DNA from: Sulfurimonas paralvinellae
GTDB lineage: Bacteria > Campylobacterota > Campylobacteria > Campylobacterales > Sulfurimonadaceae
Reading direction: 5' to 3'
Assembly: GCF_014905135.1 (NCBI RefSeq)
Contig: NZ_CP041406.1
Coordinates: forward strand, 186,001 to 250,000
Length of the DNA: 64,000 nucleotides
Shown: one piece after another, positions 14,309-22,767 of the stretch
Layout: every line of letters begins with the position of its first letter
Position numbering within the stretch: the first letter of the stretch is position 1
Notes under the pieces: generated by a model
The model's database searches: none
What the model was told of the DNA's origin: nothing
Seen by the model: only the letters and a program-made list of their open reading frames with translations
Made by a program: the position numbers and the translations under genes

Positions 14309-16416
14309 GATACACTCCTTAAATCTAGGTTTTCGTACTTCGCAAACAACTCTTCGTCGCATTTTGGACAGTATTCATGCTCTCCTGCAATGTAACCGTG
14401 CTTCGGACAGACGGAGAAGAGCGGTGTCACTGTGATGTATGGAAGCTGAAAGTTTGAGATGACATTTTTGACAAGTTTTCGGCAGGCCTCGGTTGAGCTG
14501 ACTTTTTCCTGCATATAAAGATGCAGAACTGTTCCCCCTGTGTACTTTGTTTGCAGTTCATCTTGAAGTTCTAATGCTTCAAATGGATCATCGGTATAGT
14601 CAACCGGAATCTGTGAGGAGTTTGTGTAGTAGATGTTCTCTCCTGCACCTGCCTGAATTATCTTGTCACCAAAGCGTTTTTTATCCTCTTTTGCAAATCT
14701 GTATGTCGTTCCCTCGGCAGGAGTTGCTTCAAGGTTATAGAGATTGCCAGTCTCTTCTTGAAATGCTACCATACGCTCACGCATATGATCGAGCACATCA
14801 ACGGCGAGTTCTTTTCCTGGTTCTGTTGTGATATCTTCCCATTTATCGGTGAAGTTTAAAATCATCTCATTGATACCGTTGACACCGATGGTTGAAAAAT
14901 GGTTTTTAAATCCGGGAAGGTATCTTTTCGTATAAGGAAAAAGTCCTCTGTCATACATCTCCTGAATGAAGACGCGTTTTTTCTCGAGTGTCGATTTTGC
15001 ATGTTCCATCAGTTCATCGAGCCTCTGAAGAAGTCCTTCTTTGTCCTTTTTATACAAAAACCCAAGCCGTGCCATATTGATGGTGACAACACCGATGCTT
15101 CCTGTCATCTCTGCAGAGCCAAATAGGCCACCGCCTCGTTTAAGCAGTTCTCTTAAATCAAGCTGTAGTCTACAACACATACTGCGGACATGTCCGGGTT
15201 TGTATGCTTCTTCATTGGGTATTAAATGACCGTTTTCATCGCGTTTAAATTGGCTCCCTATGAAATTTTGAAAGTAGGAAGAGCCAATTTTTGCCGTATT
15301 TTCAAACAGCAGGTCTGTATTTTCGCCGTACCAGTCAAAATCTTCTGTGATATTGACGGTAGGTATAGGAAATGTAAAGGGTTGGCCGGTTTTATCCCCC
15401 TCTGTCATAACCTCATAGTAAGCTTTGTTAATCATGTTCATCTCTTCTTGAAAATGTTTGTATGTCATATCTGTGAGAGAAGCTACGCCTCGCTCTTGTG
15501 CTTTGAATCTTAGATCGGCATCATCTATATCCTCAAAGAGATGTCTTTGCTTACTTGTTGGAATCTGGTCTCTCAAATCTTGAGGGACGTTCCAATCGAT
15601 TGTGATGTTTGTAAAAGGTGATTGTCCCCATCGTGCAGGAACGTTAAGGTTATATATGAAACTTCGAACAGTTTTCTTTACCTCCTTATAGTCAAGTTGG
15701 TCTTTAAATAGATAAGGTGCCAGATAGGTGTCAAAAGAGGAAAAAGCCTGTGCTCCCGCCCATTCGCTTTGCAAAATTCCCAAGAAATTCGCCATTTGTC
15801 CAAGAGCTTCCCGAAAGTGTTTGGGTGCACTGCTTTCTACTCTTCCTCGCACACCGTTAAATCCTTCATCCAGAAGAACACGAAGACTCCAGCCGGCACA
15901 GTAGCCGGTCAAGCAGTCAAGGTCATGTATGTGATAGTCCCCATTTCTATGTGCATACCCTTCTTCTTTTGAGTAGATTTTATCCAGCCAATAATTTGCG
16001 ATCACTTTTCCTGCAGTATTGTTTACAAGTCCTGCATTGGAGTAGCCCGTGTTAGAGTTTGCTTTGATTCTCCAGTCACTGCCATTTATATACTCCTCAA
16101 TGGTCTGTGTAGAGTTGATGTAGGTTGTATCTTCATCAAGCAGATTGTCTCTTTGCATCTTATGCATATGACGATAGAGTATAAAAGAACGCATAACATC
16201 AAAGTATCTGTTCTTGTATAGCTCATATTCGATCATATCCTGAACGTCTTCAACAGCAACAGCACGCTTATGGTCGAGTTTTTCTAAAACATTGATATAG
16301 ACAGCTTCATCATAAGCAACATTTTCACTCTCAAATGCTTTTTTAATGGCATCTTCGATTTTGTATGAAAGAAATTGCTTGTATGTTCCATCGCGTTTTA
16401 AGATATACTCAACCAT
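14305..16416 (-). CDS. nrdD: Anaerobic (class III) ribonucleoside-triphosphate reductase, lacking its glycyl-radical C-terminus
   Basis: A 703-residue catalytic chain that reduces ribonucleotides to deoxyribonucleotides without oxygen. It has an N-terminal ATP-cone (residues 1-90), the catalytic barrel with a candidate thiyl-radical cysteine in RSMCCRLQLDLREL, and a C-terminal zinc-binding motif (CPKHGYIAGEHEYCPKC). It ends 17 residues after that motif, before the glycyl-radical loop that normally follows. That loop is encoded by the next, overlapping ORF. Two 11-base direct repeats lie upstream. A TAGGAG ribosome binding site precedes the ATG. Confidence 0.92.
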   Translation of the reverse strand: MVEYILKRDGTYKQFLSYKIEDAIKKAFESENVAYDEAVYINVLEKLDHKRAVAVEDVQDMIEYELYKNRYFDVMRSFILYRHMHKMQRDNLLDEDTTYINSTQTIEEYINGSDWRIKANSNTGYSNAGLVNNTAGKVIANYWLDKIYSKEEGYAHRNGDYHIHDLDCLTGYCAGWSLRVLLDEGFNGVRGRVESSAPKHFREALGQMANFLGILQSEWAGAQAFSSFDTYLAPYLFKDQLDYKEVKKTVRSFIYNLNVPARWGQSPFTNITIDWNVPQDLRDQIPTSKQRHLFEDIDDADLRFKAQERGVASLTDMTYKHFQEEMNMINKAYYEVMTEGDKTGQPFTFPIPTVNITEDFDWYGENTDLLFENTAKIGSSYFQNFIGSQFKRDENGHLIPNEEAYKPGHVRSMCCRLQLDLRELLKRGGGLFGSAEMTGSIGVVTINMARLGFLYKKDKEGLLQRLDELMEHAKSTLEKKRVFIQEMYDRGLFPYTKRYLPGFKNHFSTIGVNGINEMILNFTDKWEDITTEPGKELAVDVLDHMRERMVAFQEETGNLYNLEATPAEGTTYRFAKEDKKRFGDKIIQAGAGENIYYTNSSQIPVDYTDDPFEALELQDELQTKYTGGTVLHLYMQEKVSSTEACRKLVKNVISNFQLPYITVTPLFSVCPKHGYIAGEHEYCPKCDEELFAKYENLDLRSVS

Positions 16417-16480
16417 AAACTACTCCTAAAGTGATGTCAGCAGTTTATAGCATCTCGCGTTAAAGAGCCATAATAATTTC

Positions 16481-16502
16481 TGTCACTTTTGTGTCACTTT
16501 TG
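16481..16502. repeat. Two tandem 11-base direct repeats upstream of nrdD
   Basis: TGTCACTTTTG occurs twice back to back (16481-16491 and 16492-16502), one helical turn apart and about 65 bases upstream of the nrdD start. Read towards nrdD it is CAAAAGTGACA. Tandem sites in phase could bind a regulator. They do not look like NrdR boxes. Confidence 0.6.
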
Positions 16503-16524
16503 CTGTTGCGAGAGCGGATATTTA

Positions 16525-17466
16525 TTAGTACTGTACGCAGATATTTTTTTTCTTTCCTTTTGCCTGATAGAGAGCTTTGTCTGCATTTTCAATCAACTCT
16601 TGAATAGTTGAGTTGCTAGTTATATTAAGCGTGGCTACACCTACACTGATTGTTACAACCGGCGTGTTAGAGACAGGATGAGGTAAAGCAAGAGTCTGGA
16701 TATTTGTGACAATATTTTGTCCAAGTTGAAGAGCCTCTTCTTTGTCTGCATAAACGATAACCGCAAACTCTTCCCCGCCGTATCTGCATGGGATGTCACT
16801 CAATCGGCTGCATGAGTTTTTAATAGCTTTTGCTACTTGTCGAAGACATTCATCTCCTGCATAGTGCCCAAGTGAGTCATTGTAGGCTTTGAAATTGTCT
16901 ATATCACACATAATGAGAGATAAAGGATGCTTCTCACGCAGTGCCAGATTAAATAAAAATTTTAATTGTGTATCAAATTCTCTGCGATTGTTTAAGTCGG
17001 TTAAAAAATCGGTTTTCGCTATTTTCAGTAATTCTTTACTGACTATTTTCGGTTCGATAAGGCCAAATAGAAGTGCTGCTTTCTCCTCCGTATCTTTAAG
17101 CAATATCTTTGCACGGCTTGAATAGTAGAGTGTCTCTTGTGAATCAGGATTATAATAGGGAAATGTATTTGAATACTCTTCCACTTTTCCTTCACGCAGT
17201 GCTTTGTATTCATCAAATATCTGTTTTGCCGCAGCATCATCCTTAATGGCTATATATTTGTTGTAGTCACCTGCAATGGGACATGTTTCATTGACGGAGT
17301 GTTGTATACGGTCGGGATCAAGTGAAAATGTTTGAGACATTACGTCATTACAGTAAAAAATATCGGGATCGTCTTCAAGATCAATTAACCACCATGAAAG
17401 GTCTGAAAAGTTTAGAAGTTGTTGATAAAGTGTATAAAACTCTTCTACTCGTTTGTTTGGGAACAT
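16525..17466 (-). CDS. Diguanylate cyclase with N-terminal PAS-like domain
   Basis: A 313-residue protein. The N-terminal region (about 1-145) looks PAS-like, and the GGDEF domain covers about 150-313 (TDFLTDLNNRREFD, CDIDNFKAYND). The active-site motif is GGEEF within CRYGGEEFAVIVY, a functional variant of GGDEF. An inhibitory site R-x-x-D (RLSD) lies five residues before it, so feedback inhibition by cyclic di-GMP is likely. No membrane segment is seen. No good ribosome binding site is visible before the ATG. Confidence 0.9.
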   Translation of the reverse strand: MFPNKRVEEFYTLYQQLLNFSDLSWWLIDLEDDPDIFYCNDVMSQTFSLDPDRIQHSVNETCPIAGDYNKYIAIKDDAAAKQIFDEYKALREGKVEEYSNTFPYYNPDSQETLYYSSRAKILLKDTEEKAALLFGLIEPKIVSKELLKIAKTDFLTDLNNRREFDTQLKFLFNLALREKHPLSLIMCDIDNFKAYNDSLGHYAGDECLRQVAKAIKNSCSRLSDIPCRYGGEEFAVIVYADKEEALQLGQNIVTNIQTLALPHPVSNTPVVTISVGVATLNITSNSTIQELIENADKALYQAKGKKKNICVQY

Positions 17467-17577
17467 GCTTTTACTTTATAATATTATTGCATTTTTTATT
17501 TATCTCTGAATTATAGCACTTAATAGATAAATAGTACTTCAGGGTAATGCTTAATAAAATTTTTACATTTGTTTTGG

Positions 17578-17583
17578 TATAAT
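17578..17583 (+). promoter_or_regulatory. -10 box of the rpmJ-rpsM-rpsK-rpsD-rpoA-rplQ operon
   Basis: TATAAT lies 136 bases upstream of rpmJ and just before a structured leader. In the same region TTTACA (17561-17566) could be a weak -35. The operon therefore begins at rpmJ here rather than continuing from the spc operon; the gene upstream is on the other strand. Confidence 0.6.
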
Positions 17584-17592
17584 TCCAATCCG

Positions 17593-17696
17593 CTTTACTG
17601 TTTTAACAGAGAAAAAGAGTATTTCTATCTTTATATATAATGTATAGATAAAAGTATTGGCAGGGGTTTGAGAGCCTGTGCCTGAAAACAGTAAAG
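17593..17696 (+). promoter_or_regulatory. Structured 5' leader of the rpmJ operon, closed by a perfect 12-bp stem
   Basis: CTTTACTGTTTT (17593-17604) pairs perfectly with AAAACAGTAAAG (17685-17696). The enclosed 80 bases contain at least two smaller hairpins, TATCT/AGATA (17626-17630 with 17646-17650) and CAGG/CCTG (17661-17664 with 17675-17678). The closing stem ends 11 bases before the rpmJ ribosome binding site (AAGGA, 17708-17712). A ribosomal-protein autoregulatory leader is the natural guess, with S4 as one candidate because its gene is in the operon, but this is inference. Confidence 0.6.
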
Positions 17697-17718
17697 ACAA
17701 TATAGACAAGGACTTACG

Positions 17719-17832
17719 ATGAAAGTAAGAGCTTCAGTAAAGAAAATGTGTGATGACTGTAAAGTTATCAAAAGAAGAGGGATTGTAAGAGTAATCTGCA
17801 AAAACCCTAAACATAAACAGAGACAAGGATAA
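17719..17832 (+). CDS. rpmJ: 50S ribosomal protein L36
   Basis: A 37-residue zinc-ribbon ribosomal protein: [20 protein letters not shown], then a second Cys/His pair (CKNPKH). The CxxC...CxxxxH zinc ligands are complete. AAGGA lies 6 bases before the ATG. It is the first gene of the operon, 2 bases before rpsM. Confidence 0.97.
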   Translation: MKVRASVKKMCDDCKVIKRRGIVRVICKNPKHKQRQG

Positions 17833-17834
17833 TC

Positions 17835-18197
17835 ATGGCTCGTATAGCTGGTGTTGATTTACCTAAGAAAAAAAGAATAGAGTATGGTCTAACATACGTC
17901 TATGGGATCGGTCTTCATACTGCTCGTCAAATATTAGACGCAACAGGTATTGACTATAACAAAAGAGTTTTTGAATTAAGTGAAGAAGATGTAGCTGCAA
18001 TTACAAAAGAGATCCGTGAAAACCATATGGTTGAAGGTGATTTACGTAAAAAAGTTGCAATGGATATTAAAGCACTTATGGATTTAGGATCATACAGAGG
18101 TCTTCGTCACCGTCGTGGTCTTCCATGTCGTGGTCAAAAAACTAAGACAAATGCGCGTACTCGTAAGGGTAAACGTAAAACTGTCGGCGCAGCGTAA
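17835..18197 (+). CDS. rpsM: 30S ribosomal protein S13
   Basis: A 120-residue head protein of the small subunit that contacts the large subunit and P-site tRNA. It starts [20 protein letters not shown] and contains [20 protein letters not shown] near the basic C-terminus, as usual for S13. Order rpmJ-rpsM-rpsK-rpsD-rpoA-rplQ is the standard bacterial arrangement. Confidence 0.98.
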   Translation: MARIAGVDLPKKKRIEYGLTYVYGIGLHTARQILDATGIDYNKRVFELSEEDVAAITKEIRENHMVEGDLRKKVAMDIKALMDLGSYRGLRHRRGLPCRGQKTKTNARTRKGKRKTVGAA

Positions 18198-18208
18198 GGA
18201 ATTAGATT

Positions 18209-18601
18209 ATGGCAAAAAGAAAAGCTGTTAGAAAAAAAGTAGTAAAGAAGAATGTATCTCGCGGGATCATTCATATTGCAGCGTCATTTAACAATACATT
18301 GGTAACTATTACTGATGAAATGGGAAATATGATCGCTTGGAGTTCTGCTGGTAGCCTTGGTTTCAAAGGTTCTAAAAAATCTACGCCGTTTGCAGCGCAA
18401 GCAGCAGTTGAAGATGCAGTAGAAAAAGCAAAAGTACATGGTATCAAAGAACTTGGTATTAAAGTACAAGGTCCTGGTTCTGGTCGTGAGACAGCAGTTA
18501 AATCTGTTGGCGCTATCGAAGGAATCCGTGTTACATTCATGAAAGATGTTACACCATTACCACACAACGGTTGTCGCGCACCTAAGCGCCGTAGAGTTTA
18601 A
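18209..18601 (+). CDS. rpsK: 30S ribosomal protein S11
   Basis: A 130-residue platform protein of the small subunit. Family features are [39 protein letters not shown] and the C-terminal [18 protein letters not shown]. It lies 11 bases after rpsM. Confidence 0.98.
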   Translation: MAKRKAVRKKVVKKNVSRGIIHIAASFNNTLVTITDEMGNMIAWSSAGSLGFKGSKKSTPFAAQAAVEDAVEKAKVHGIKELGIKVQGPGSGRETAVKSVGAIEGIRVTFMKDVTPLPHNGCRAPKRRRV

Positions 18602-18612
18602 GGAGATTACTG

Positions 18613-19239
18613 ATGGCAAGATATAGAGGTCCAGTAGAAAAAATCGAAAGAAGATTTGGAGTAAGCCTTAACTTAAAAGGTGAGCGTCGTTTAGCAGGAA
18701 AAGCTGCTTTAGAAAAACGTCCATATGGCCCAGGTCAACATGGTCAGCGTCGTAAAAAAGTTTCTGAGTATGGTTTACAACTTAATGAGAAACAAAAAGC
18801 AAAATTCATGTATGGTATTTCTGAAAAGCAATTCCATGCACTATTTGTTGAAGCAAAACGCCGTGATGGAAATACAGGTACAAACCTTATTACACTTATC
18901 GAGCAAAGATTAGACAATGTTGTTTACAGAATGGGATTCGCATCTACTCGTAGATTCGCTCGCCAACTTGTAACACATGGTCACATCCTTGTAGATGGTA
19001 AAAAAGTAGATATCCCTTCTTACCGTGTTAAACCGGGTCAAAAAATAGAAGTAAAAGAGTCTAGTAAAACAAACAACCAAATTCAACGTGCTATTGAGCT
19101 TACAAACCAAACAGGTTTAGCTCCATGGGTTGACATCGATGCTGAGAAAGTTTTTGGTATCTTTACTCGTCTTCCAGAGCGTGAAGAAGTTGTTATTCCA
19201 GTTGAAGAACGTTTAATCGTTGAGCTTTACTCGAAATAA
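18613..19239 (+). CDS. rpsD: 30S ribosomal protein S4
   Basis: A 208-residue primary 16S rRNA-binding protein. It has the N-terminal [16 protein letters not shown] and an S4 RNA-binding domain ([31 protein letters not shown]). In other bacteria S4 represses its own operon, which makes it a candidate ligand for the leader before rpmJ. The spacing to neighbours is typical of an operon. Confidence 0.98.
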   Translation: MARYRGPVEKIERRFGVSLNLKGERRLAGKAALEKRPYGPGQHGQRRKKVSEYGLQLNEKQKAKFMYGISEKQFHALFVEAKRRDGNTGTNLITLIEQRLDNVVYRMGFASTRRFARQLVTHGHILVDGKKVDIPSYRVKPGQKIEVKESSKTNNQIQRAIELTNQTGLAPWVDIDAEKVFGIFTRLPEREEVVIPVEERLIVELYSK

Positions 19240-19264
19240 TAATTAATAAAAAGGGCGTAAAAGT

Positions 19265-20263
19265 ATGAAAAAAATTAAAACTACTCCACTTGCTCCTCAA
19301 GAGTTTGAGGTAGAACAAATTAGTGAGAATGAAGCTAACATTATGGCATATCCGTTTGAAACGGGTTATGCTATCTCTTTAGCTCATCCACTTCGCCGTT
19401 TTCTATTAAGCAGCTCAGTTGGTTATGCACCGATCGCTATCAAAATCGAAGGTGCAAAACATGAGTTTGACTCAGTTCGTGGTATGCTCGAAGATATTTC
19501 TGATTTTATTTTAAATCTTAAAGAGATTCGTTTTAAACTAAACAATGATGCAACAGAGGCAGAGATAAACTACAGCTTTGCAGGTCCATGTACAATCACT
19601 GGAGCTGATCTTAGTAATGATGAGGTTGAAGTTGTGACTCCAGAAGCACACCTTGCAACTTTAAATGAAGATTCTACATTGAACTTCAGCATCAAAATCG
19701 CTCAGGGTATCGGATATGTTGCAAGTGAAGATACAGCTGCAGAAATCGCTGATGATGATTACATTGCACTTGATGCATATTTTACACCTGTAAGAAGTGC
19801 AACATATAAGATTGAAAATGTACTTGTAGAGGACAATCCTAACTTTGAAAGAGTTGTTCTGAACATCAAAACTGATGGTCAAATCTCTCCTGTTGATGCA
19901 TTTAGAAACTCTTTAGAAGTTATGTACGCACAATTAGCTGTATTTAATTCAGAGATCAGTATCAAAGCACCAAGTACAATTGAGAGAGTTGAAGAGTCGC
20001 CGGATCTTAAAAAACTAACGACTAACATTGATAGTTTGGGATTGAGTGCTCGTAGTTTTAACTGCCTTGACCGCTCAAATATTAAACTCATTGGAGAGAT
20101 CGTACTTATGAGTACAAATGATCTTAAAAATGTAAAAAATCTTGGTAAAAAATCTTACGATGAGATCGTAGAGAAAGTTCAAGAGTTCGGTTTTACAGTT
20201 GGTGCTGATCTAGAAGATGATGTAGCAACTGCACTAAAAAAGAAAATTGAAGCAGCTTCTTAA
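19265..20263 (+). CDS. rpoA: RNA polymerase alpha subunit
   Basis: A 332-residue subunit with the N-terminal assembly domain ([17 protein letters not shown]) and the C-terminal helix-hairpin-helix domain ([37 protein letters not shown]) that binds activators and UP elements. Length is normal. It lies between rpsD and rplQ. Confidence 0.98.
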   Translation: MKKIKTTPLAPQEFEVEQISENEANIMAYPFETGYAISLAHPLRRFLLSSSVGYAPIAIKIEGAKHEFDSVRGMLEDISDFILNLKEIRFKLNNDATEAEINYSFAGPCTITGADLSNDEVEVVTPEAHLATLNEDSTLNFSIKIAQGIGYVASEDTAAEIADDDYIALDAYFTPVRSATYKIENVLVEDNPNFERVVLNIKTDGQISPVDAFRNSLEVMYAQLAVFNSEISIKAPSTIERVEESPDLKKLTTNIDSLGLSARSFNCLDRSNIKLIGEIVLMSTNDLKNVKNLGKKSYDEIVEKVQEFGFTVGADLEDDVATALKKKIEAAS

Positions 20264-20290
20264 GAAGCGCTAATTAAAGAGGAATAAGAT

Positions 20291-20641
20291 ATGAGACACC
20301 GTCATGGATATCGTAAACTAGGTCGTACAAGTGCACATAGAAAAGCACTTTTAGCAAATCTTAGTATTTCGTTAATTGAACATGGTAAAATTGAAACTAC
20401 TGCTGTAAAAGCTAAAGAGCTTCGCTCTTACGTTGAGAAGTTGATCACTACTGCTAGTAAAGGTGATTCAAACTCTCACAGAGCAGTATTCGCTGCGCTT
20501 CAAAATAAAGAAGCAACAAAAAAATTAGTAAACGAATTAGCACCTCAATATGTTGAGCGTGCTGGTGGTTACACTAGAATCACTAGAACTCGTATTCGTC
20601 GTGGTGACGCTACACCAATGGCATTTATAGAATTAGTATAA
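20291..20641 (+). CDS. rplQ: 50S ribosomal protein L17
   Basis: A 116-residue protein near the polypeptide exit region. It starts [20 protein letters not shown] and ends with [17 protein letters not shown], as in the family. It is the last gene of the operon and is followed by an intrinsic terminator. Confidence 0.98.
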   Translation: MRHRHGYRKLGRTSAHRKALLANLSISLIEHGKIETTAVKAKELRSYVEKLITTASKGDSNSHRAVFAALQNKEATKKLVNELAPQYVERAGGYTRITRTRIRRGDATPMAFIELV

Positions 20642-20663
20642 TCAGTTTACTTATTCTATGAAG

Positions 20664-20688
20664 TTGGGGCTTTTGCCTCAATTTTTTT
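20664..20688 (+). terminator. Intrinsic terminator after rplQ
   Basis: TTGGGGC (20664-20670) pairs with GCCTCAA (20675-20681), with one G-T pair and a TTTT loop, followed by seven T residues (20682-20688). Confidence 0.85.
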
Positions 20689-20738
20689 ACTCTCCACTTT
20701 CCACATTCTAAACTACTTTACAACAGAGGACTTAGATT

Positions 20739-21806
20739 ATGAGTACTTTCGCATTTGGAACCTACAGAGTAAATGATGAAAATCTATTACACATTGAAGC
20801 ACTGAAAGAAGCCATTGATCTTGGCGTACGAGTGATCGAAACAGCCCCTTATTATACAGACGGCGGCGCACAAAGGGCTGTTAAAAAAGTTATGCAGCTT
20901 TTTGAAGACAAGATTCGTGATGAGATAGAGATCATCTCAAAATGTCTCTTGCCAAAAGAGAATGATCAAGATATAAAAGCTCTTATCCATGAGCAAATAG
21001 ATGCATCATTGGAAAATCTCCAGCTCTTAAAGATTGAAAGCTGTTTGATCGAAGATTGTGCTGAATCATCTCTTTTGGAAGTTTTTACGGCTTTTGAAAA
21101 GGCTGTAAGAGAGGGTAAAATCCAGAGTTACGGTATGAGTGCAGACAGCATCAAAGATATTGAGAGTGTGCTGAGCACTGCTAAAGAAGCAGCGCAAAAA
21201 ACGGGTAATGAAGAGCACTCTTTTACGACTTTGGAACTGCCTGTCAATATGTTGGAACAAGAGAATCTGAAAACAGCAAAAGAGGCAAAGAAACATGGTT
21301 TAAGAGTGCTCTCAAACAGACCTTTAAATGCCCAAAAAGACGGACTCATGTACAGACTTGCAGAGTATGATGAACCGCAAGAGTACTACCATACGCTCAA
21401 TGAGCTTTTGGAGATATGTGATAATGATGATCTGCGGGTTTTGTATAACCTCATAGAGCAAATGGATGCAAATAAGCATAAGTTCGGTTTCATCGGAGAG
21501 TATGACACCTTTCTTAGCCTGCAGATACTGCCGCATATCAAAAAAGCGATTGAAAATATACATGAAGATGTTTTGGATGTTCTTCTTGAATACATCGAGC
21601 GTTTTTTACGAAATTATCGAGAGATGGTAGCTTATGAATCAGCAAAGATGACACGAACGACACTCAAAGAGTATTTTAGCGATTGCAATGCAAAAATGCA
21701 AGAGTGTGCACTTCGGTTTTTACTTCAAAATGATGGTATTGACAATATTGTCATTTCAATGCGTCAGCCACGTTATGTGCAAGAGGTTATGGCTTTAAAA
21801 GCGTAG
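20739..21806 (+). CDS. Aldo/keto reductase-like protein with altered active site and helical insert
   Basis: A 355-residue protein. The N-terminal part follows the aldo/keto reductase barrel (FGTYRVN, LKEAIDLGVRVIETAPYYTDGGAQRAV, IISKCLL, the C-terminal ALRFLLQNDGIDNIVISMRQPRYV). The usual catalytic Asp appears as Glu (ETA), the Lys is kept (ISKC), and the usual His region (LxxIHxP) reads LIEDCAE. About 100 residues in the C-terminal half form an acidic helical insert not normal for the fold. It may not be a standard NAD(P)H reductase. It has its own AGAGGA ribosome binding site. Confidence 0.7.
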   Translation: MSTFAFGTYRVNDENLLHIEALKEAIDLGVRVIETAPYYTDGGAQRAVKKVMQLFEDKIRDEIEIISKCLLPKENDQDIKALIHEQIDASLENLQLLKIESCLIEDCAESSLLEVFTAFEKAVREGKIQSYGMSADSIKDIESVLSTAKEAAQKTGNEEHSFTTLELPVNMLEQENLKTAKEAKKHGLRVLSNRPLNAQKDGLMYRLAEYDEPQEYYHTLNELLEICDNDDLRVLYNLIEQMDANKHKFGFIGEYDTFLSLQILPHIKKAIENIHEDVLDVLLEYIERFLRNYREMVAYESAKMTRTTLKEYFSDCNAKMQECALRFLLQNDGIDNIVISMRQPRYVQEVMALKA

Positions 21807-21890
21807 TTAATTAAATAATTTATAGCTTATTAAGCGATTTTGTCATATTTTATGATATAAATATAAGATTGCAACAGAAAAAGGAAAACT

Positions 21891-22166
21891 ATGATCCCGT
21901 TTAGTGATGAAGAACTTATGGAGCCGGTAAGGCATGTAATAGATAAAGTACGTCCCTCATTAGCACTTGATGGTGGAGACATTGATTTTGTAACGGTCAA
22001 GAACGGCAATGTGTATGTACAGCTTAAAGGTGCATGCATAGGCTGTTCAAGCAGTGGTTCTACGCTGAAATACGGTGTGGAGAGACAGTTGAGAATGGAT
22101 ATTCATCCTGAGATATGTGTGGTTAATGTACCAATGGGTATGGAAAACGATATAGATAATTTATAA
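21891..22166 (+). CDS. NifU-like iron-sulfur scaffold/carrier (Nfu domain)
   Basis: A 91-residue single-domain protein. The Nfu motif is GACIGCSSSGSTLKYGVERQL, with CxxC ligands that bridge a [4Fe-4S] cluster between two subunits. The preceding stretch (VIDKVRPSLALDGGDIDFV) is also typical. It probably carries clusters to target enzymes. It starts a run with the TPR-like gene and murE. Confidence 0.92.
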   Translation: MIPFSDEELMEPVRHVIDKVRPSLALDGGDIDFVTVKNGNVYVQLKGACIGCSSSGSTLKYGVERQLRMDIHPEICVVNVPMGMENDIDNL

Positions 22167-22173
22167 GAGAAAA

Positions 22174-22767
22174 ATGAGCACAATTAGTAAATATAAGATT
22201 TTATCACAAGCAAAAGAGAGTTTTTCAAGAGCGGAGTATGAAAAAGCGTTGGAAAAATTCGCCGAAGTTTTGCAGAACTATCCAAACTCGAAAGAGGCGT
22301 ATAACGGAGTCATTCTTTCTGAAATGGCAATGAGTGGTGAAATGGGTGCAGAAGCACTGTTTGACTATTATGAGATATTGCGTGAGGAAGATAAAGAAGA
22401 AGCAGATGCCGTTATGACAGAGATACTGCAAAATATGGACGGAAGTCTTGAAAAGCTTGGAGAAGCTTTCACGCAGCCTCTGCGTGATCGTATAGAATTT
22501 GAAGACGGTATTTTGTACAGCGATTTTAAAAAGCTACTCGACAAAGGTGCTGATTTTAAAGAGACTTTTGAAAATATAATGTTCTCAACGCGTGTTATCA
22601 TTACAGAAAAAGAGGATTTTTTAGATTTTTTAGATAAATTGATCGAACACGGTTTTACAGAGATGGCTTTGACATATCTTGAAAATGCACTGAGCGTCTA
22701 TCCTTCCGATAAACTGCTAACAAAACTACTCAAAAAACTTGCACAGGGGAAAAATATTGAAAATTGA
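22174..22767 (+). CDS. TPR-like helical protein of unknown function
   Basis: A 197-residue, acidic, all-helical protein. The N-terminal region (LSQAKESFSRAEYEKALEKFAEVLQNYPNSKEAYNG) reads as one or two tetratricopeptide repeats, and a TPR-like hairpin recurs near the C-terminus (MALTYLENALSVYPSDKLLTKLLKKL). No signal peptide is present. It sits 7 bases after the nfu gene and overlaps murE by 11 bases. A scaffold role is possible; no specific function is recognised. Confidence 0.7.
   Translation: MSTISKYKILSQAKESFSRAEYEKALEKFAEVLQNYPNSKEAYNGVILSEMAMSGEMGAEALFDYYEILREEDKEEADAVMTEILQNMDGSLEKLGEAFTQPLRDRIEFEDGILYSDFKKLLDKGADFKETFENIMFSTRVIITEKEDFLDFLDKLIEHGFTEMALTYLENALSVYPSDKLLTKLLKKLAQGKNIEN

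Noticed and set aside
14309-14362. N-terminal extension of the glycyl-radical ORF into nrdD
   Set aside because: The upstream reading lies wholly within nrdD in another frame, and the AAGGAG and ATG at 14308 give a better start.
16417-16524. NrdR boxes before nrdD
   Set aside because: No ACACAATATATTGTGT-like motifs were found; only the 11-base direct repeats are present.
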